Counted from the stretch's first letter, positions 17,634-27,375 are shown. The stretch: 64,000 nucleotides of DNA from Parasediminibacterium sp051861445 (GCA_051861445.1 JBHYCS010000017.1:34160-98159), one strand, 5' to 3'. Numbers and translations: made by a program. Notes: generated by a model not told the origin, from the letters alone.

Positions 17634-20276
17634 TTAGTACGTAACAATTATTTTATTTATTAACTGGTTCGTTGGTGTGTTTATTTTCAATATGTATATA
17701 CCTGGCTGTAATAAGTTGGTATCAAATTGCAAATTGCTAGTTTGGTTAACATTTGATTTTTGTAATACCAATTTTTGATTAATATCTAATATTTGTATAG
17801 AAGAAATGTTCTCTACTGAATTAAGCTTAATATGTATTGGTTGACTTACTTTAACAGGATTTGGATACAATGTAAAAGCATTTCTGTCATTAAAATTTAC
17901 TGTAATCATTTTTGATAAAGCTGTTTTTCCGTCTAAATCGTATTGTTTTAATTGATAAAAGTTAATTCCATTTTTAGGTTCGGTATCGCTAAAAGAATAG
18001 TGGTGTATCGTTCCATTATTTGTAGATGCTTTTACTTTACCTATTGGTGTAAAAGTACTATTATTACTAGACCTTAAGATTTCAAAATGGCTATTATTCA
18101 CCTCGTTACTGGTTTGCCAATTTAATAGAACTGTTTGATTTTCTTTTTTTGCATTCAAGTTTAATAACTGAACTGGAAGCAAATTGCTAGAAGTAAGTGG
18201 TGCAACAATATAATTACCTATTCTATGTACAAAATAATCAATGTTTACAAAGTTTCCTGTAGCACTAGTATTTTTAAGCCCTGTATTTTCAATCCTTAAT
18301 GTATGTACCGTATTGGTTAAATTGTTATTTGCATAAATTAATGCTTTAGAAATATTGGTATTTGAATACAAATCAAAATCGTTTAATACTAAAACACTAT
18401 CTAAATACACATCTACTTTGCCCATGTTTTGCCCCCTTCTTGCGTAATAAGCTATTTGATTGCCAACAAAATGAAATTCAGCAAAAGCTCCGGTTTTATC
18501 ATTCCAAGATACAGACCCAAGTGTATCTAAATTATTAGAAGATTCTGCCCAAGTTTCGCTGTAATAAATAGCACCAACATATGAATTATCGGTAACCATA
18601 TCATTGTAAACGGTGCTTTGAGTAAAGTTAGATGTGGTGGGTGTATTTCTCCATATAGGAGTTGTTACATTGTTATAAACATTACCCCACAAATGAATAT
18701 TTTTTGCATCTCTTAAATTGTAGGCATGTGTTTCGTCTTTAAACGTATTATTAAACAAAAAGAGATTTCCATTTGCCCCAGGATTGTCTACAAAAAACTG
18801 ATCAACATACACACCACCAGGACCCGTATTATCACCCATTCTTAAAATATTATTTTCGAAAAAATTGTTTTTGACCACTACGTTCCATGCGTTTTGTGAT
18901 TCTTGGAAAAAAGTATTGTAGTTTGATCCAATGGCTACGCCTGCTGCTGCATTAAACCTAAACTTGCTAGAATCTATTACCACATTATTTACCCTTGCTA
19001 AAGCACCAAACCTTCCAGTATTTTCAAAGGTGGAGTTTTTAATAATCATTGCATCGGCTATATATCCTAAAGGGCTTGCTATTGTGCCAGTAACAATCCA
19101 ATTAGGTGGGGTTTCTTTTAATACCACTGTAACCTGTTGGTTATTAGCTTGAGCAGGATTACTACTTTCTACAGTGCCTGTCCAAACGGGTTGAAAAGTG
19201 GCATCTAAAAACTGAATACGACTATTGGGTTTTAAATCGGCTACTAAATTTTCAGTAAACGTTATAGTTTTACCAGAAATAGTGCCAACAGAAATAAATA
19301 ATCCATGTGCATTTAAACCATCATCACCAGGTACATTTTTTACCACTACACTATCTAGTAAAATTAAACCCCTATTGTGTGCAAGGTGTATTCCATCTCT
19401 TGGGGCTACAGCAATTCTATTGCCAGTAGTTTCAATTTTTAAATTATTCAATGTAAGGTTTTCATTATCTACAAAATGATACACAAAACCAGTAGCATTA
19501 TGTGTAATAACATTTTTGAAAGTAATGTTTTCCGATTTATTGGTATTACACTGTGTTCCACCATGATTGCCTTGAAACCAAAATACATTATCACCAACAT
19601 TTACATTATTGGCAAGGTCGGCAAAGTTTAGTTTAAGCAATCTGCCAGATCCACCAGATTCAGCAGCCCATGTAGGTAGCCCAGAATCCCAAGTAACTCT
19701 TAGTTTTTTATTGGCACCTGTTACTGGATCATAAACACCCATAATATAGGGCTTTAAGATATTCATGGGGTGACCAGGAAAAATATCTACTGTTACATTA
19801 TTACCACTTTTTGCTGTCACCACACCTGCTGTATAATAATATGGGTCGTTATCAAAAACCAAATTTTCTACTAGAATATTTCTAGATGTTCTTATGTTAA
19901 ACAAAAAAGGCAATACCGCATTTTCTACACCACTATTAAATCGAACCAAACGTGTAGCAGGTTGATTGTTTATCATTACTCCCCTTATAATAATATTGTT
20001 TGCATTTAAAAGCCTCACATGAAAATTGCTTGCACCTGCATTTATTAAATCGTACCGCCCTGCTTCAAATAATACTATTTGTGGCAAGTTAGATGCAATG
20101 GCTGCACTAATGGCATTTCTTATTGGCTGTGTGTCATCTAAACCATCATCAGGAATTGCACCATAAGATCTGACAGTAATAGTTCCATAATTTAATTGTT
20201 GCATTTGTTTTGGCGAGGCACTCGATTTTTGAGTTATCAACAAAACAAAGAATAAGCATACCGTAACTAATTTCAT
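17634..20276 (-). CDS. T9SS-secreted beta-helix protein, divergent GH110-like, with CBM-like domain
   Basis: I use ATG at 20276 (880 residues), since the in-frame codon two triplets earlier is TTG. Order: signal peptide (to about 20), a pectate-lyase-3-like start (VRSYGAIPDDGLDDT), a right-handed beta-helix to about 590, a galactose-binding-like module about 600-700 (IAYYARRG, VDVYLDS, HTLRI, VNIDYF), a fibronectin-like linker, and a T9SS type A domain from FTLYPNP. Within the helix, DGIH (Asp294, His297) is followed 24 residues later by Asp318-Asp319 in GDDGLNAHG. This is close to the DATH and LDDGTNVHG pattern of the two GH110 enzymes in this locus. I infer a glycoside hydrolase acting on alpha-galactosides at the cell surface. 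It is the last gene of the left arm. Confidence 0.8.
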   Translation of the reverse strand: MKLVTVCLFFVLLITQKSSASPKQMQQLNYGTITVRSYGAIPDDGLDDTQPIRNAISAAIASNLPQIVLFEAGRYDLINAGASNFHVRLLNANNIIIRGVMINNQPATRLVRFNSGVENAVLPFLFNIRTSRNILVENLVFDNDPYYYTAGVVTAKSGNNVTVDIFPGHPMNILKPYIMGVYDPVTGANKKLRVTWDSGLPTWAAESGGSGRLLKLNFADLANNVNVGDNVFWFQGNHGGTQCNTNKSENITFKNVITHNATGFVYHFVDNENLTLNNLKIETTGNRIAVAPRDGIHLAHNRGLILLDSVVVKNVPGDDGLNAHGLFISVGTISGKTITFTENLVADLKPNSRIQFLDATFQPVWTGTVESSNPAQANNQQVTVVLKETPPNWIVTGTIASPLGYIADAMIIKNSTFENTGRFGALARVNNVVIDSSKFRFNAAAGVAIGSNYNTFFQESQNAWNVVVKNNFFENNILRMGDNTGPGGVYVDQFFVDNPGANGNLFLFNNTFKDETHAYNLRDAKNIHLWGNVYNNVTTPIWRNTPTTSNFTQSTVYNDMVTDNSYVGAIYYSETWAESSNNLDTLGSVSWNDKTGAFAEFHFVGNQIAYYARRGQNMGKVDVYLDSVLVLNDFDLYSNTNISKALIYANNNLTNTVHTLRIENTGLKNTSATGNFVNIDYFVHRIGNYIVAPLTSSNLLPVQLLNLNAKKENQTVLLNWQTSNEVNNSHFEILRSSNNSTFTPIGKVKASTNNGTIHHYSFSDTEPKNGINFYQLKQYDLDGKTALSKMITVNFNDRNAFTLYPNPVKVSQPIHIKLNSVENISSIQILDINQKLVLQKSNVNQTSNLQFDTNLLQPGIYILKINTPTNQLINKIIVTY

Positions 20277-20380
20277 ATACAAAATTTAAATGCGTATATA
20301 TTCATTACATACTGGTTAGGGAAAATATGTGATTACAAAATGCTATAAATAATACAAAATGAATTATGCAATTTAAACCA

Positions 20381-20414
20381 CACAGACATCGCTAATACAA
20401 TAGTAATGTCTGTG
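20381..20414. terminator. Intercistronic hairpin in the left arm
   Basis: CACAGACAT (20381-20389) pairs with ATGTCTGTG (20406-20414). It sits between the T9SS jelly-roll gene and the last gene of the arm. The T-rich side (CGTTATTTTT) faces the plus strand, so on the minus strand it may act as a partial terminator or RNA-stability hairpin. Confidence 0.45.
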
Positions 20415-20461
20415 CGTTATTTTTATTATTTGCAACATTAATTATGGCTACATAGATTATA

Positions 20462-21751
20462 TTATTTCGAAATAATTTTTGAATAAATAGTTTTATTATT
20501 ATTTAAAACCTTTACTACATACCTGCCAAAAGGTAATGAACCTAACGATAAGGCAATGTTGGTGTTTTCTACTGTTTGAGTAAAAATACTTGCTCCAGAT
20601 AAGGTATATATAACTGCAGTATTTTTTCCTTGAGGCATTCCTGTTATAAATAATCTGTCTACAAACGGATTTGGACTAATTCGAATTTTTAATGAATTTG
20701 ATTTTGCTTGAAGAACTTGGCTATAAACAAAACTACCATTTAGATCTACTATCTTCAATTTAAAAAATCCATCTACGTTATGTAAGTGTGTAAATGAATA
20801 TTTAGAATTACTGCCTGCTCCTTTTACATTACCTACTTCTTTATAATCGATTCCATCATGGCTAAACAGTACTACATACTTATTGAAGTTTATTTCAGTT
20901 TCAGAAGCCCAAGTAAGTGTAGTTGTATTGTTTTTTGTACCTAATTGAAAATCTTTTAACGATACAGGCAACACTACCGTATTTGATGTAACATCACTCC
21001 AGCTATTGCCTACCCTAATTTCATCCAATGTCATTAGGCGTGTAGTGGCACCGCTACGAAGTAAAATAGAATTGATACTTGTTTGTGTACCTCCAATTCT
21101 ATTTTCAAAACTAAAGTTACCTGGCGTTCCTCCAGGTGCAAGAGATGCTGCAGACGGATTAACCCACACATCTAAAGAACCGCTGCCTCCACTAGAGGGG
21201 GCAGGCGTAGAAGCCATTACTACCATGATAGTTTGGTTTAAGGCAAATTGCCTGTTGGTCTTGTTATTTTCAGCAGTTGTTTGATTAGGTGATGGGCTGA
21301 AACCAAGTTCGAAAGTAGTTCCATCTGCATTTGGAAAAGCATACATACATGCTGTACCTGTACTGTTACCACTAATAGAATTACCTAATGCAAAGTAATA
21401 GGCCGAAGCGTTTGCTGGTGCAATAGGTAAAACAGGTAAATTGATGAGGAAAGATACAAATACCTCAGATGTCTGTGAAGCAAAAAGCAAAGTTTGTAAA
21501 CCACCGCTAGCCTGATTACCTACACGAACAGCACGGGAAGAAGCCATAGTACTTAGCCCTGAATATGTAAGTGTGGTATCTACAACTTGTGCACCTTGAC
21601 TTACTCCAGTTGGTCCAGTCCAGCCATTTTGTGGGGCTAAAGTACCCAATTGGGTAGCAGAAAAGGGTTCATAAAATGGTAGGGTAGGCTGTGCTTGCAG
21701 TGCTGAGGCTACTAGGAAAAAGGAAATGATTAAAATGTAAATCTTTTTCAT
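20462..21751 (-). CDS. T9SS-secreted jelly-roll-like protein (paralogue of 52551-53819)
   Basis: A 429-residue protein with a signal peptide (to about 20, ALQAQ), a LamG/concanavalin-like region of about 230 residues starting LPFYEPFSATQLGTL and ending with LDEIRVGNSWSDVT, a fibronectin-like linker (LTWASETEINFNKYVVLFS), and a T9SS type A domain from IRISPNPF. The same layout and many identical segments occur in the protein at the end of the right arm. The fold suggests glycan binding outside the cell. No catalytic residues can be named. It is transcribed with the minus-strand arm. Confidence 0.75.
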   Translation of the reverse strand: MKKIYILIISFFLVASALQAQPTLPFYEPFSATQLGTLAPQNGWTGPTGVSQGAQVVDTTLTYSGLSTMASSRAVRVGNQASGGLQTLLFASQTSEVFVSFLINLPVLPIAPANASAYYFALGNSISGNSTGTACMYAFPNADGTTFELGFSPSPNQTTAENNKTNRQFALNQTIMVVMASTPAPSSGGSGSLDVWVNPSAASLAPGGTPGNFSFENRIGGTQTSINSILLRSGATTRLMTLDEIRVGNSWSDVTSNTVVLPVSLKDFQLGTKNNTTTLTWASETEINFNKYVVLFSHDGIDYKEVGNVKGAGSNSKYSFTHLHNVDGFFKLKIVDLNGSFVYSQVLQAKSNSLKIRISPNPFVDRLFITGMPQGKNTAVIYTLSGASIFTQTVENTNIALSLGSLPFGRYVVKVLNNNKTIYSKIISK

Positions 21752-21813
21752 AAACTACGTTTTAAAATGATAAATAAAATGTTAATGTATCTAAAGTAAT
21801 AGGTAACTATTTT

Positions 21814-23610
21814 TTAAAATCCTTTGTTTAGTTGATTGATGAGGGTTTTAGAACTTTTTTCATCGGCTTTAATGGCCGTTTCAAAACTTCCGGTATAACT
21901 ATTCTCTTTTATTGAAATGTTATTACAATTTTTAAAATCAAAAAGCGGTGCTTTAGGATACAATTGAGTAGCCTGATTGGATTTGATAATAGTGTTGTTT
22001 TTTATTACCAAACCATCTACTCTATCTGCCATCACAATTCTATTGTCGAATGTTCTAATGGTATTTCCCTCGAATCGAATATTACGATCGAATATAGCCG
22101 TTTGGTCGAAAGATTTTCCTAAACGTGGTGTGATATAAAGTACTGCATGTTCAGAACCACTGTAGGCACAATAATCGAATGTATTGTTTCGAATGAGTAC
22201 ATTATTCACTGCACCTGACTCGTACCAGAAAAAAGATTCTCCTCTAAATAAAATAGATGACATCATAGATGAGAAGGAGTTATTTTCAATCACCGTTTTT
22301 AAAGGAGATTTTAAAACCACATTTCTTGCTCGATGATTTTTGATGGTGCAACCCCGCATGGTAAATTCAGGATTCCATGTTTTGTTTTCTAGAATATCTC
22401 CTTTTTTTAATCTTTGTGGTAATGGTGTTGCGAAAGTGATTTCTGAATATTCTTCATTTATCTTTTTCACTGATTTAACAACAGCACTACTGCCTCTTTC
22501 TGGTGAGGGTTGACTGATGAACCAAACTTCATCAGTAGGGGCTGCAAATAGAAATCCCATTTGTTCGAAATGTTTCAATTTGAAACGAACCGAATGATTA
22601 TTGATCACTTCATCTACTTCTACATAAGTTCCATGTACATTGGTGCCATCATCGAGCATATTTTCAAATCTGCAATTCTCTACCAAAATAGAGCCTTTAC
22701 AATTACAAAAATGCGTAGCATCGGCTGTTGTTGATACTACTCTATTTGTACCTTCTCTAAGATAGATTCCACAATTGCGGATTTTTATTTGTTGAGATCG
22801 ATCAAATAAAAAGCCCATGCCTAATGCATGATGAATGACAATTCCATTTAATTCAATATTAGATGAATTTCGAACATCGAAAGCAGGTGCATAACGATCA
22901 TGTTCTCTATCTCCTTTTGAATCTAGTAATGAACCTAGAGGAGGATAGTTTTTCAACTTTTCATGAAATCGTAAAATACCATCTGGTAATTGCTCAACCA
23001 GCTTTGGATCACTTTCAATATCCCATGCTCCATGAACAGGTCTTTTTTCTTTTGCATCGAAAGCTAGTGTACTTCCTGGTATTGCGTAATTAAAACCATC
23101 TATGTTTGGAAACTCTAATTTACCATTTCTAACTCTCCATGAAAAACCATCTTTCAATGGTTTAATATCACGCCAACCTTCTTTTTCATTTATAGCTACC
23201 ACTTCGCCAACGAAATTGAATGGGATATCCCAATCTATAGTTAGGTTTTTTACTGTCACCTTATTACAACCATCGAATAAGAAAGGCATTACTTGTCCAT
23301 GAAAAATAAACTCCGCATTATTTCCTTCAATAATAACTGAACGAAACTTATCGAATTTGAAGATGATTTTTTTGTATCCATTACCATGATTGGTGATTTC
23401 AAGATATTTACCTGATGCGTAATCGGGTAAAAATTTATATGTTCCTTTTTCAAAAACTAAATGAATCTCTTTATCGAGTGTTTTATCAATAATATTTCTA
23501 ACAACAGATGTTACATCGCCATCAGTAAGTTTGATGACAATAGGAGCGGATGCATAAACACTAACTGATGCAAAAATGATAACCGAAGCAATTATAACTT
23601 TTAAATGCAT
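21814..23610 (-). CDS. GH110 exo-alpha-1,3-galactosidase
   Basis: The ATG at 23610 is chosen because it places the signal peptide (VIIASVIIFASVSVYA) at the front; the longer frame adds eleven residues. The 598-residue right-handed beta-helix has the GH110 hallmarks: TTADATHFC (Asp297, His300) and MLDDGTNVHGTY (Asp320-Asp321), plus FIFHGQVMPF and NLTIDWDIPF. Family knowledge: GH110 enzymes are inverting exo-alpha-1,3-galactosidases first known from blood-group-B antigen and later from carrageenan pathways. From memory, the three Asp match the catalytic set with the same 23-residue spacing. No T9SS domain or lipobox is present, so the likely site is the periplasm. It lies between a small secreted protein and a T9SS gene. 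Confidence 0.93.
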   Translation of the reverse strand: MHLKVIIASVIIFASVSVYASAPIVIKLTDGDVTSVVRNIIDKTLDKEIHLVFEKGTYKFLPDYASGKYLEITNHGNGYKKIIFKFDKFRSVIIEGNNAEFIFHGQVMPFLFDGCNKVTVKNLTIDWDIPFNFVGEVVAINEKEGWRDIKPLKDGFSWRVRNGKLEFPNIDGFNYAIPGSTLAFDAKEKRPVHGAWDIESDPKLVEQLPDGILRFHEKLKNYPPLGSLLDSKGDREHDRYAPAFDVRNSSNIELNGIVIHHALGMGFLFDRSQQIKIRNCGIYLREGTNRVVSTTADATHFCNCKGSILVENCRFENMLDDGTNVHGTYVEVDEVINNHSVRFKLKHFEQMGFLFAAPTDEVWFISQPSPERGSSAVVKSVKKINEEYSEITFATPLPQRLKKGDILENKTWNPEFTMRGCTIKNHRARNVVLKSPLKTVIENNSFSSMMSSILFRGESFFWYESGAVNNVLIRNNTFDYCAYSGSEHAVLYITPRLGKSFDQTAIFDRNIRFEGNTIRTFDNRIVMADRVDGLVIKNNTIIKSNQATQLYPKAPLFDFKNCNNISIKENSYTGSFETAIKADEKSSKTLINQLNKGF

Positions 23611-23671
23611 TGTTAATTTCTTAATTATTAATTGATAAAACATGATATTGCTCTAGATAACAGTTAATTAT

Positions 23672-24037
23672 TTATTGTTTTATTGCATCCAATTTGGGAT
23701 TTACAATTTTATTGAATTCATCAAGCTCAGCCCATTTTACATCAAGTATTTTCATTAATTTTTGAGAAAATGGAAATACATTTTTTTTTCTATATTCGTC
23801 TACTTCCGCCTCTGCTATTTGACCTGCTTTCTTTTTTTGTTCCATTTCTTTTTGAGCCATCATTAGTCCTAGCTTTGCTTCAGCTATACTAGTTTTCTTA
23901 GACTCATCCAGTTTAAAATGAGTAATTGCTTCTGCAGCGAACAAATCTGCCTTCTTCTTTTGAATTTCAGATTGTGCGTTTACGATGCTACCAATGAGAA
24001 TGGCTACAATAAGTAGTAATTTTTTCATTTTTTTCAT
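23672..24037 (-). CDS. Small secreted helical protein of unknown function
   Basis: I do not recognise this 121-residue protein. It has a signal peptide ending near IVNAQ (about 22), then a Lys/Glu/Ala-rich, probably all-helical mature part (KKKADLFAAEAITHFKLDE, KMEQ-like segments, FSQKLMKILDVKWAELDEF). A second ATG at 24028 would remove three residues. It sits between the divergent beta-helix gene (33 bases upstream) and GH110 (61 bases downstream) in the same orientation, so it is probably co-expressed with the galactan enzymes. It could be a periplasmic chaperone or binding partner; that is a guess. Confidence 0.65.
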   Translation of the reverse strand: MKKMKKLLLIVAILIGSIVNAQSEIQKKKADLFAAEAITHFKLDESKKTSIAEAKLGLMMAQKEMEQKKKAGQIAEAEVDEYRKKNVFPFSQKLMKILDVKWAELDEFNKIVNPKLDAIKQ

Positions 24038-24070
24038 TTTTTGTTTGTAAATATTTAAATAAGTAATTGT

Positions 24071-25795
24071 TTAGTTTTTTAAAAATGTAAGTCCAAAATT
24101 TTCTTTAATGTCTTCTACATTTTCAAGGAAAACCTTCCTATTTGCGTCCTCAACTCTTCCGAATTGCTTTCTTTCAGGTTCAAAAATTTTTGTAGTAGGA
24201 AGTTGTATTACATTATTCATAAGAACTAATCCTTTTGTAGATGTAACTGCAATAGCAGGATTTAACGAATTAGAAATCTTATTTTCTGAAATATTAATAT
24301 TATTGTGTGCTCCTAATGAGGCGATTTTTTTATTACCACCTATTGCATAAACAGCTATAGCAACATCTTTACAATTTTCGATAGTGTTGTTTTTTATAAT
24401 AAGGTTATTGCCACTACCAGCTTCTAACCACTGATGCTCAGGTGAGCACTTTATAGCCATACCCCAATTACTAATACATTGATTATTTGCAATTGTTCCA
24501 TTGCTTGCTTTAGCAATAATTCCTCTGCTTCTATTTGGACCAGCAACGCAATTCAATATTTCAAAACCATTACCAACTCTATTTGCTGAAGCAATTACAC
24601 TGCCCATTGGTAATGCAACAGAGTGGTCTATTTCTATAATAAAAACATTAGCCGCATCTTTGGTTTTATCAGATTCTCTTAAAAATTTTTGGCTTGCCAA
24701 AAACATTCTTTCTTCCATTGTTAATACTCTGTCAGCTTTGATAGATTTAACAAAGGCATTTGGCATTCTTGTACCATCATAAGACACCAATTCTACAGAA
24801 TCGCCAACTTGGATATCAGGTGTAAATCCAACTTTCCCAACAACAGTCAAGTTATTACCATTGGATTCTGTAATTACATGATAATTTCCACTTATTGCAA
24901 AGCCATCATCTCCATTATAACGTGCTATACAATTTTTATAAGATGGGCCAATTTGAGCCGATTTTGAATGAAAACCATCGGCATTATTGCTTCTCATTCT
25001 TCTGATACCTCTTTTTGCAATGTCTGTTTCTAGTGGTCTTCTATCAACTTTACAACCAATGTATTTTGAGCCATTACAATTTCTCTCGAAAAACGCAAAA
25101 GTTGGTCCTGCGTATAATTTTACATTTTCTAAGGTTAAGCCTTCGCAATTTTCCATTACAATGGCATGAGGAGAAAATTTATTACTATAAGAATCGAATA
25201 CAATTATGTCTCCTACTTTTTCAAACGAAAATTCGGCATTTGCTTTGTTCTTTTTCTTAAAAATAATTCTTCGATTTGCTTCGTCTACTTCATGTGTAAC
25301 AGCATAATAAGTTCGAGTAGATAATTCGGCTGTTGCAGAGTCATAAATTTCTAACTTTTCGTTGCGTAATTTGGTAGAATAGCCTTCAAGAATATCAACC
25401 GTTAACTGGCTTTTATCTTTTGTCATTTCAACAATTCTACCCTGTGTGAAAGGCAATGGATCATAGTCCACTGATAATCCAACTAATTTAAAATTTTTGC
25501 AATTGATAATATTAATAGCTTGAACGGTTTCGGTACAAATTAATTCGACACCGTTAGCAATAATAGTTACATCTTTTAAATTATTTAATGTAATATGCTT
25601 ATTTCCTTTTGGTGCAACTCTGTATCTACCTGGTGGAATGGTAAATTCTTTCTTACCTTTTGCTAATTCTTTGTTGATATGCTTTTGTAAATCATATTCT
25701 TTGCCAGAATCTATTTGAGCAAAACAAGTAACGACTATTATATGTATTAAACATATAAATGATACTAGTTTCTTTAATTGTATACTTCTAATCAT
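24071..25795 (-). CDS. Secreted right-handed beta-helix protein, distant GH110-like
   Basis: A 574-residue protein with a signal peptide (ICLIHIIVVTCFAQ, to about 27) and a parallel beta-helix throughout (repeated NxxIxNNxI coils, for example NLIIKNNTIENC). The N-terminal order FTIPPGRYRV, then GLSVDYDPLPFTQG parallels GH110. The core contains NNADGFH (Asp273, His276) and GDDGFAISG (Asp296-Asp297), exactly 23 residues apart as in the two GH110 enzymes here, but the NxHG after the Asp pair is absent. I infer a glycoside hydrolase for a related alpha-linkage. It could instead be a lyase or epimerase of the same fold. It lacks a T9SS domain, so it is likely periplasmic, and it lies between the sulfatases and GH110. 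Confidence 0.7.
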   Translation of the reverse strand: MIRSIQLKKLVSFICLIHIIVVTCFAQIDSGKEYDLQKHINKELAKGKKEFTIPPGRYRVAPKGNKHITLNNLKDVTIIANGVELICTETVQAINIINCKNFKLVGLSVDYDPLPFTQGRIVEMTKDKSQLTVDILEGYSTKLRNEKLEIYDSATAELSTRTYYAVTHEVDEANRRIIFKKKNKANAEFSFEKVGDIIVFDSYSNKFSPHAIVMENCEGLTLENVKLYAGPTFAFFERNCNGSKYIGCKVDRRPLETDIAKRGIRRMRSNNADGFHSKSAQIGPSYKNCIARYNGDDGFAISGNYHVITESNGNNLTVVGKVGFTPDIQVGDSVELVSYDGTRMPNAFVKSIKADRVLTMEERMFLASQKFLRESDKTKDAANVFIIEIDHSVALPMGSVIASANRVGNGFEILNCVAGPNRSRGIIAKASNGTIANNQCISNWGMAIKCSPEHQWLEAGSGNNLIIKNNTIENCKDVAIAVYAIGGNKKIASLGAHNNINISENKISNSLNPAIAVTSTKGLVLMNNVIQLPTTKIFEPERKQFGRVEDANRKVFLENVEDIKENFGLTFLKN

Positions 25796-25844
25796 TTTTT
25801 GGTTTTAATATTTATAACCTTGTTTTTACTTCAACTTTTCTATT

Positions 25845-27374
25845 CTATTTTTTTGATGCTTGTCTAATAAGATAAAGTTTATTCTCAAACTCTTTTACCA
25901 AATCAGGATATTGATCTGCTACATTTTTTTGTTCAGCCGGATCTTTTGAAAGATTGTACAACTGAACAGTTTTTGATAAACCCGATTCTACTTTTTTATT
26001 GGCAAACCATGCTGGAACTGTTCCTTCAACGGGTGCAATGAACTTCCAATTGTTTTTTCTAAGCGATAAGGTGTAAGATTCTTCCAACATCCATGTTCTT
26101 CCTATGTTATTTTTACCCAACCAAGTGTTCAACTGATTTTCACTATCTACTGCTTCGTCACTATTCAGTTTTGCGTTGATTAGTTTAGCTATTGTTTTAT
26201 AAAAATCTACTTGTGATACCAATGCATTACTAACGTTGGGTTTAATTTTTCCTTTCCAATACATGATGGTGGGCACTCTTGTACCTGCTTCATAGGCACT
26301 GTATTTTCCACCACGATAAATGCCTGATGGTTGATGATTGCCTACCAACTGTTCAGCAAAATCTGCATAACCATCATCTAATACTGGTCCATTATCGCTG
26401 CTAAAAATTACCAATGTGTTTTCAGTTAGTTTTAATGAATCCAATACTTTCATCACTTCACCAACCATCCAATCCATTTCAACAATTACATCACCTCTTG
26501 CACCCATTTTTGTACTACCAACAAATTGTTGATTAGGTACTCTTGGTACATGAATATTGGGGAAAGGATAGAATAAGAAAAACGGTTCATTTTTATGTTG
26601 AACAATGAAATTTTTTGCTTTTGCGTTTAGTACAAATGGAATTTCTTCATCTACCCATCTTGCCGATTTTCCACCTGTCATAAAACCAATACGACTGATA
26701 CCATTAACAATGGTATTGCTGTGTTGTGTATCTGCTTTTTGTTTTAATAGTTGTGGATGAGAGAGGCCTGTTGGTTCATCACCAATCATATTGCTATAAC
26801 TTACTTTAATAGGATCGTTTATATCAAGGTTGGGTACTTTACCATTTTCTAAGTAAACAGTAGGTACTCTATCCGTTGTTGCTGGAATTAAAAATGAATA
26901 AGCAAAACCAATTGCTTCAGCTCCGGGTTTTACTGTTCCATTCCAATCAATGTTTCCATTACCTAAACCCAAATGCCATTTACCTACAACGCCTGTTGCA
27001 TAACCATTTTGCTGCAACATGCTTGCTACAGTTGGTGTACCTTGTTTAAACAATAAAGGAGCATCGCCTGGAAGAATAGCAGCTTTATTTCTAAATGCAT
27101 ATTGACCAGTCAATAAACTATAACGTGAAGGCGTACATGTAGCAGCTGTACAATGAGCATCTGTAAAACGTACACCACCTGCTGCAAGCTTATCTACATT
27201 AGGTGTTAGTACTGCTGTTGCACCATAACAACTTACATCTCCATAACCAAGGTCATCGATATAGATTAATATAATGTTTGGTTTGGTTTTTACTGATTGT
27301 GATTGAGCATTTACAAAGCACAGTAGTAAAAAGACTAAAAGGAATGATATATTTTGTTTGTTGTGCATATACAT
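25845..27374 (-). CDS. Type I formylglycine-dependent sulfatase (third of three in the left arm)
   Basis: I place the start at ATG 27374, one base after the stop of the upstream sulfatase, which suggests translational coupling. The 509-residue protein has a signal peptide (ISFLLVFLLLCFVNAQ) and the S1 fold: the metal-binding IDDLGYGD, the maturation motif CTPSR (Cys80 becomes formylglycine), GKWHLG, and SSDNGP. Family knowledge: S1 sulfatases hydrolyse sulfate esters on glycans in the periplasm. The exact S1 subfamily and the sulfate position cannot be read by eye. It is closest in layout to arylsulfatase A-like members. Confidence 0.93.
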   Translation of the reverse strand: MYMHNKQNISFLLVFLLLCFVNAQSQSVKTKPNIILIYIDDLGYGDVSCYGATAVLTPNVDKLAAGGVRFTDAHCTAATCTPSRYSLLTGQYAFRNKAAILPGDAPLLFKQGTPTVASMLQQNGYATGVVGKWHLGLGNGNIDWNGTVKPGAEAIGFAYSFLIPATTDRVPTVYLENGKVPNLDINDPIKVSYSNMIGDEPTGLSHPQLLKQKADTQHSNTIVNGISRIGFMTGGKSARWVDEEIPFVLNAKAKNFIVQHKNEPFFLFYPFPNIHVPRVPNQQFVGSTKMGARGDVIVEMDWMVGEVMKVLDSLKLTENTLVIFSSDNGPVLDDGYADFAEQLVGNHQPSGIYRGGKYSAYEAGTRVPTIMYWKGKIKPNVSNALVSQVDFYKTIAKLINAKLNSDEAVDSENQLNTWLGKNNIGRTWMLEESYTLSLRKNNWKFIAPVEGTVPAWFANKKVESGLSKTVQLYNLSKDPAEQKNVADQYPDLVKEFENKLYLIRQASKK

Positions 27375-27375
27375 T

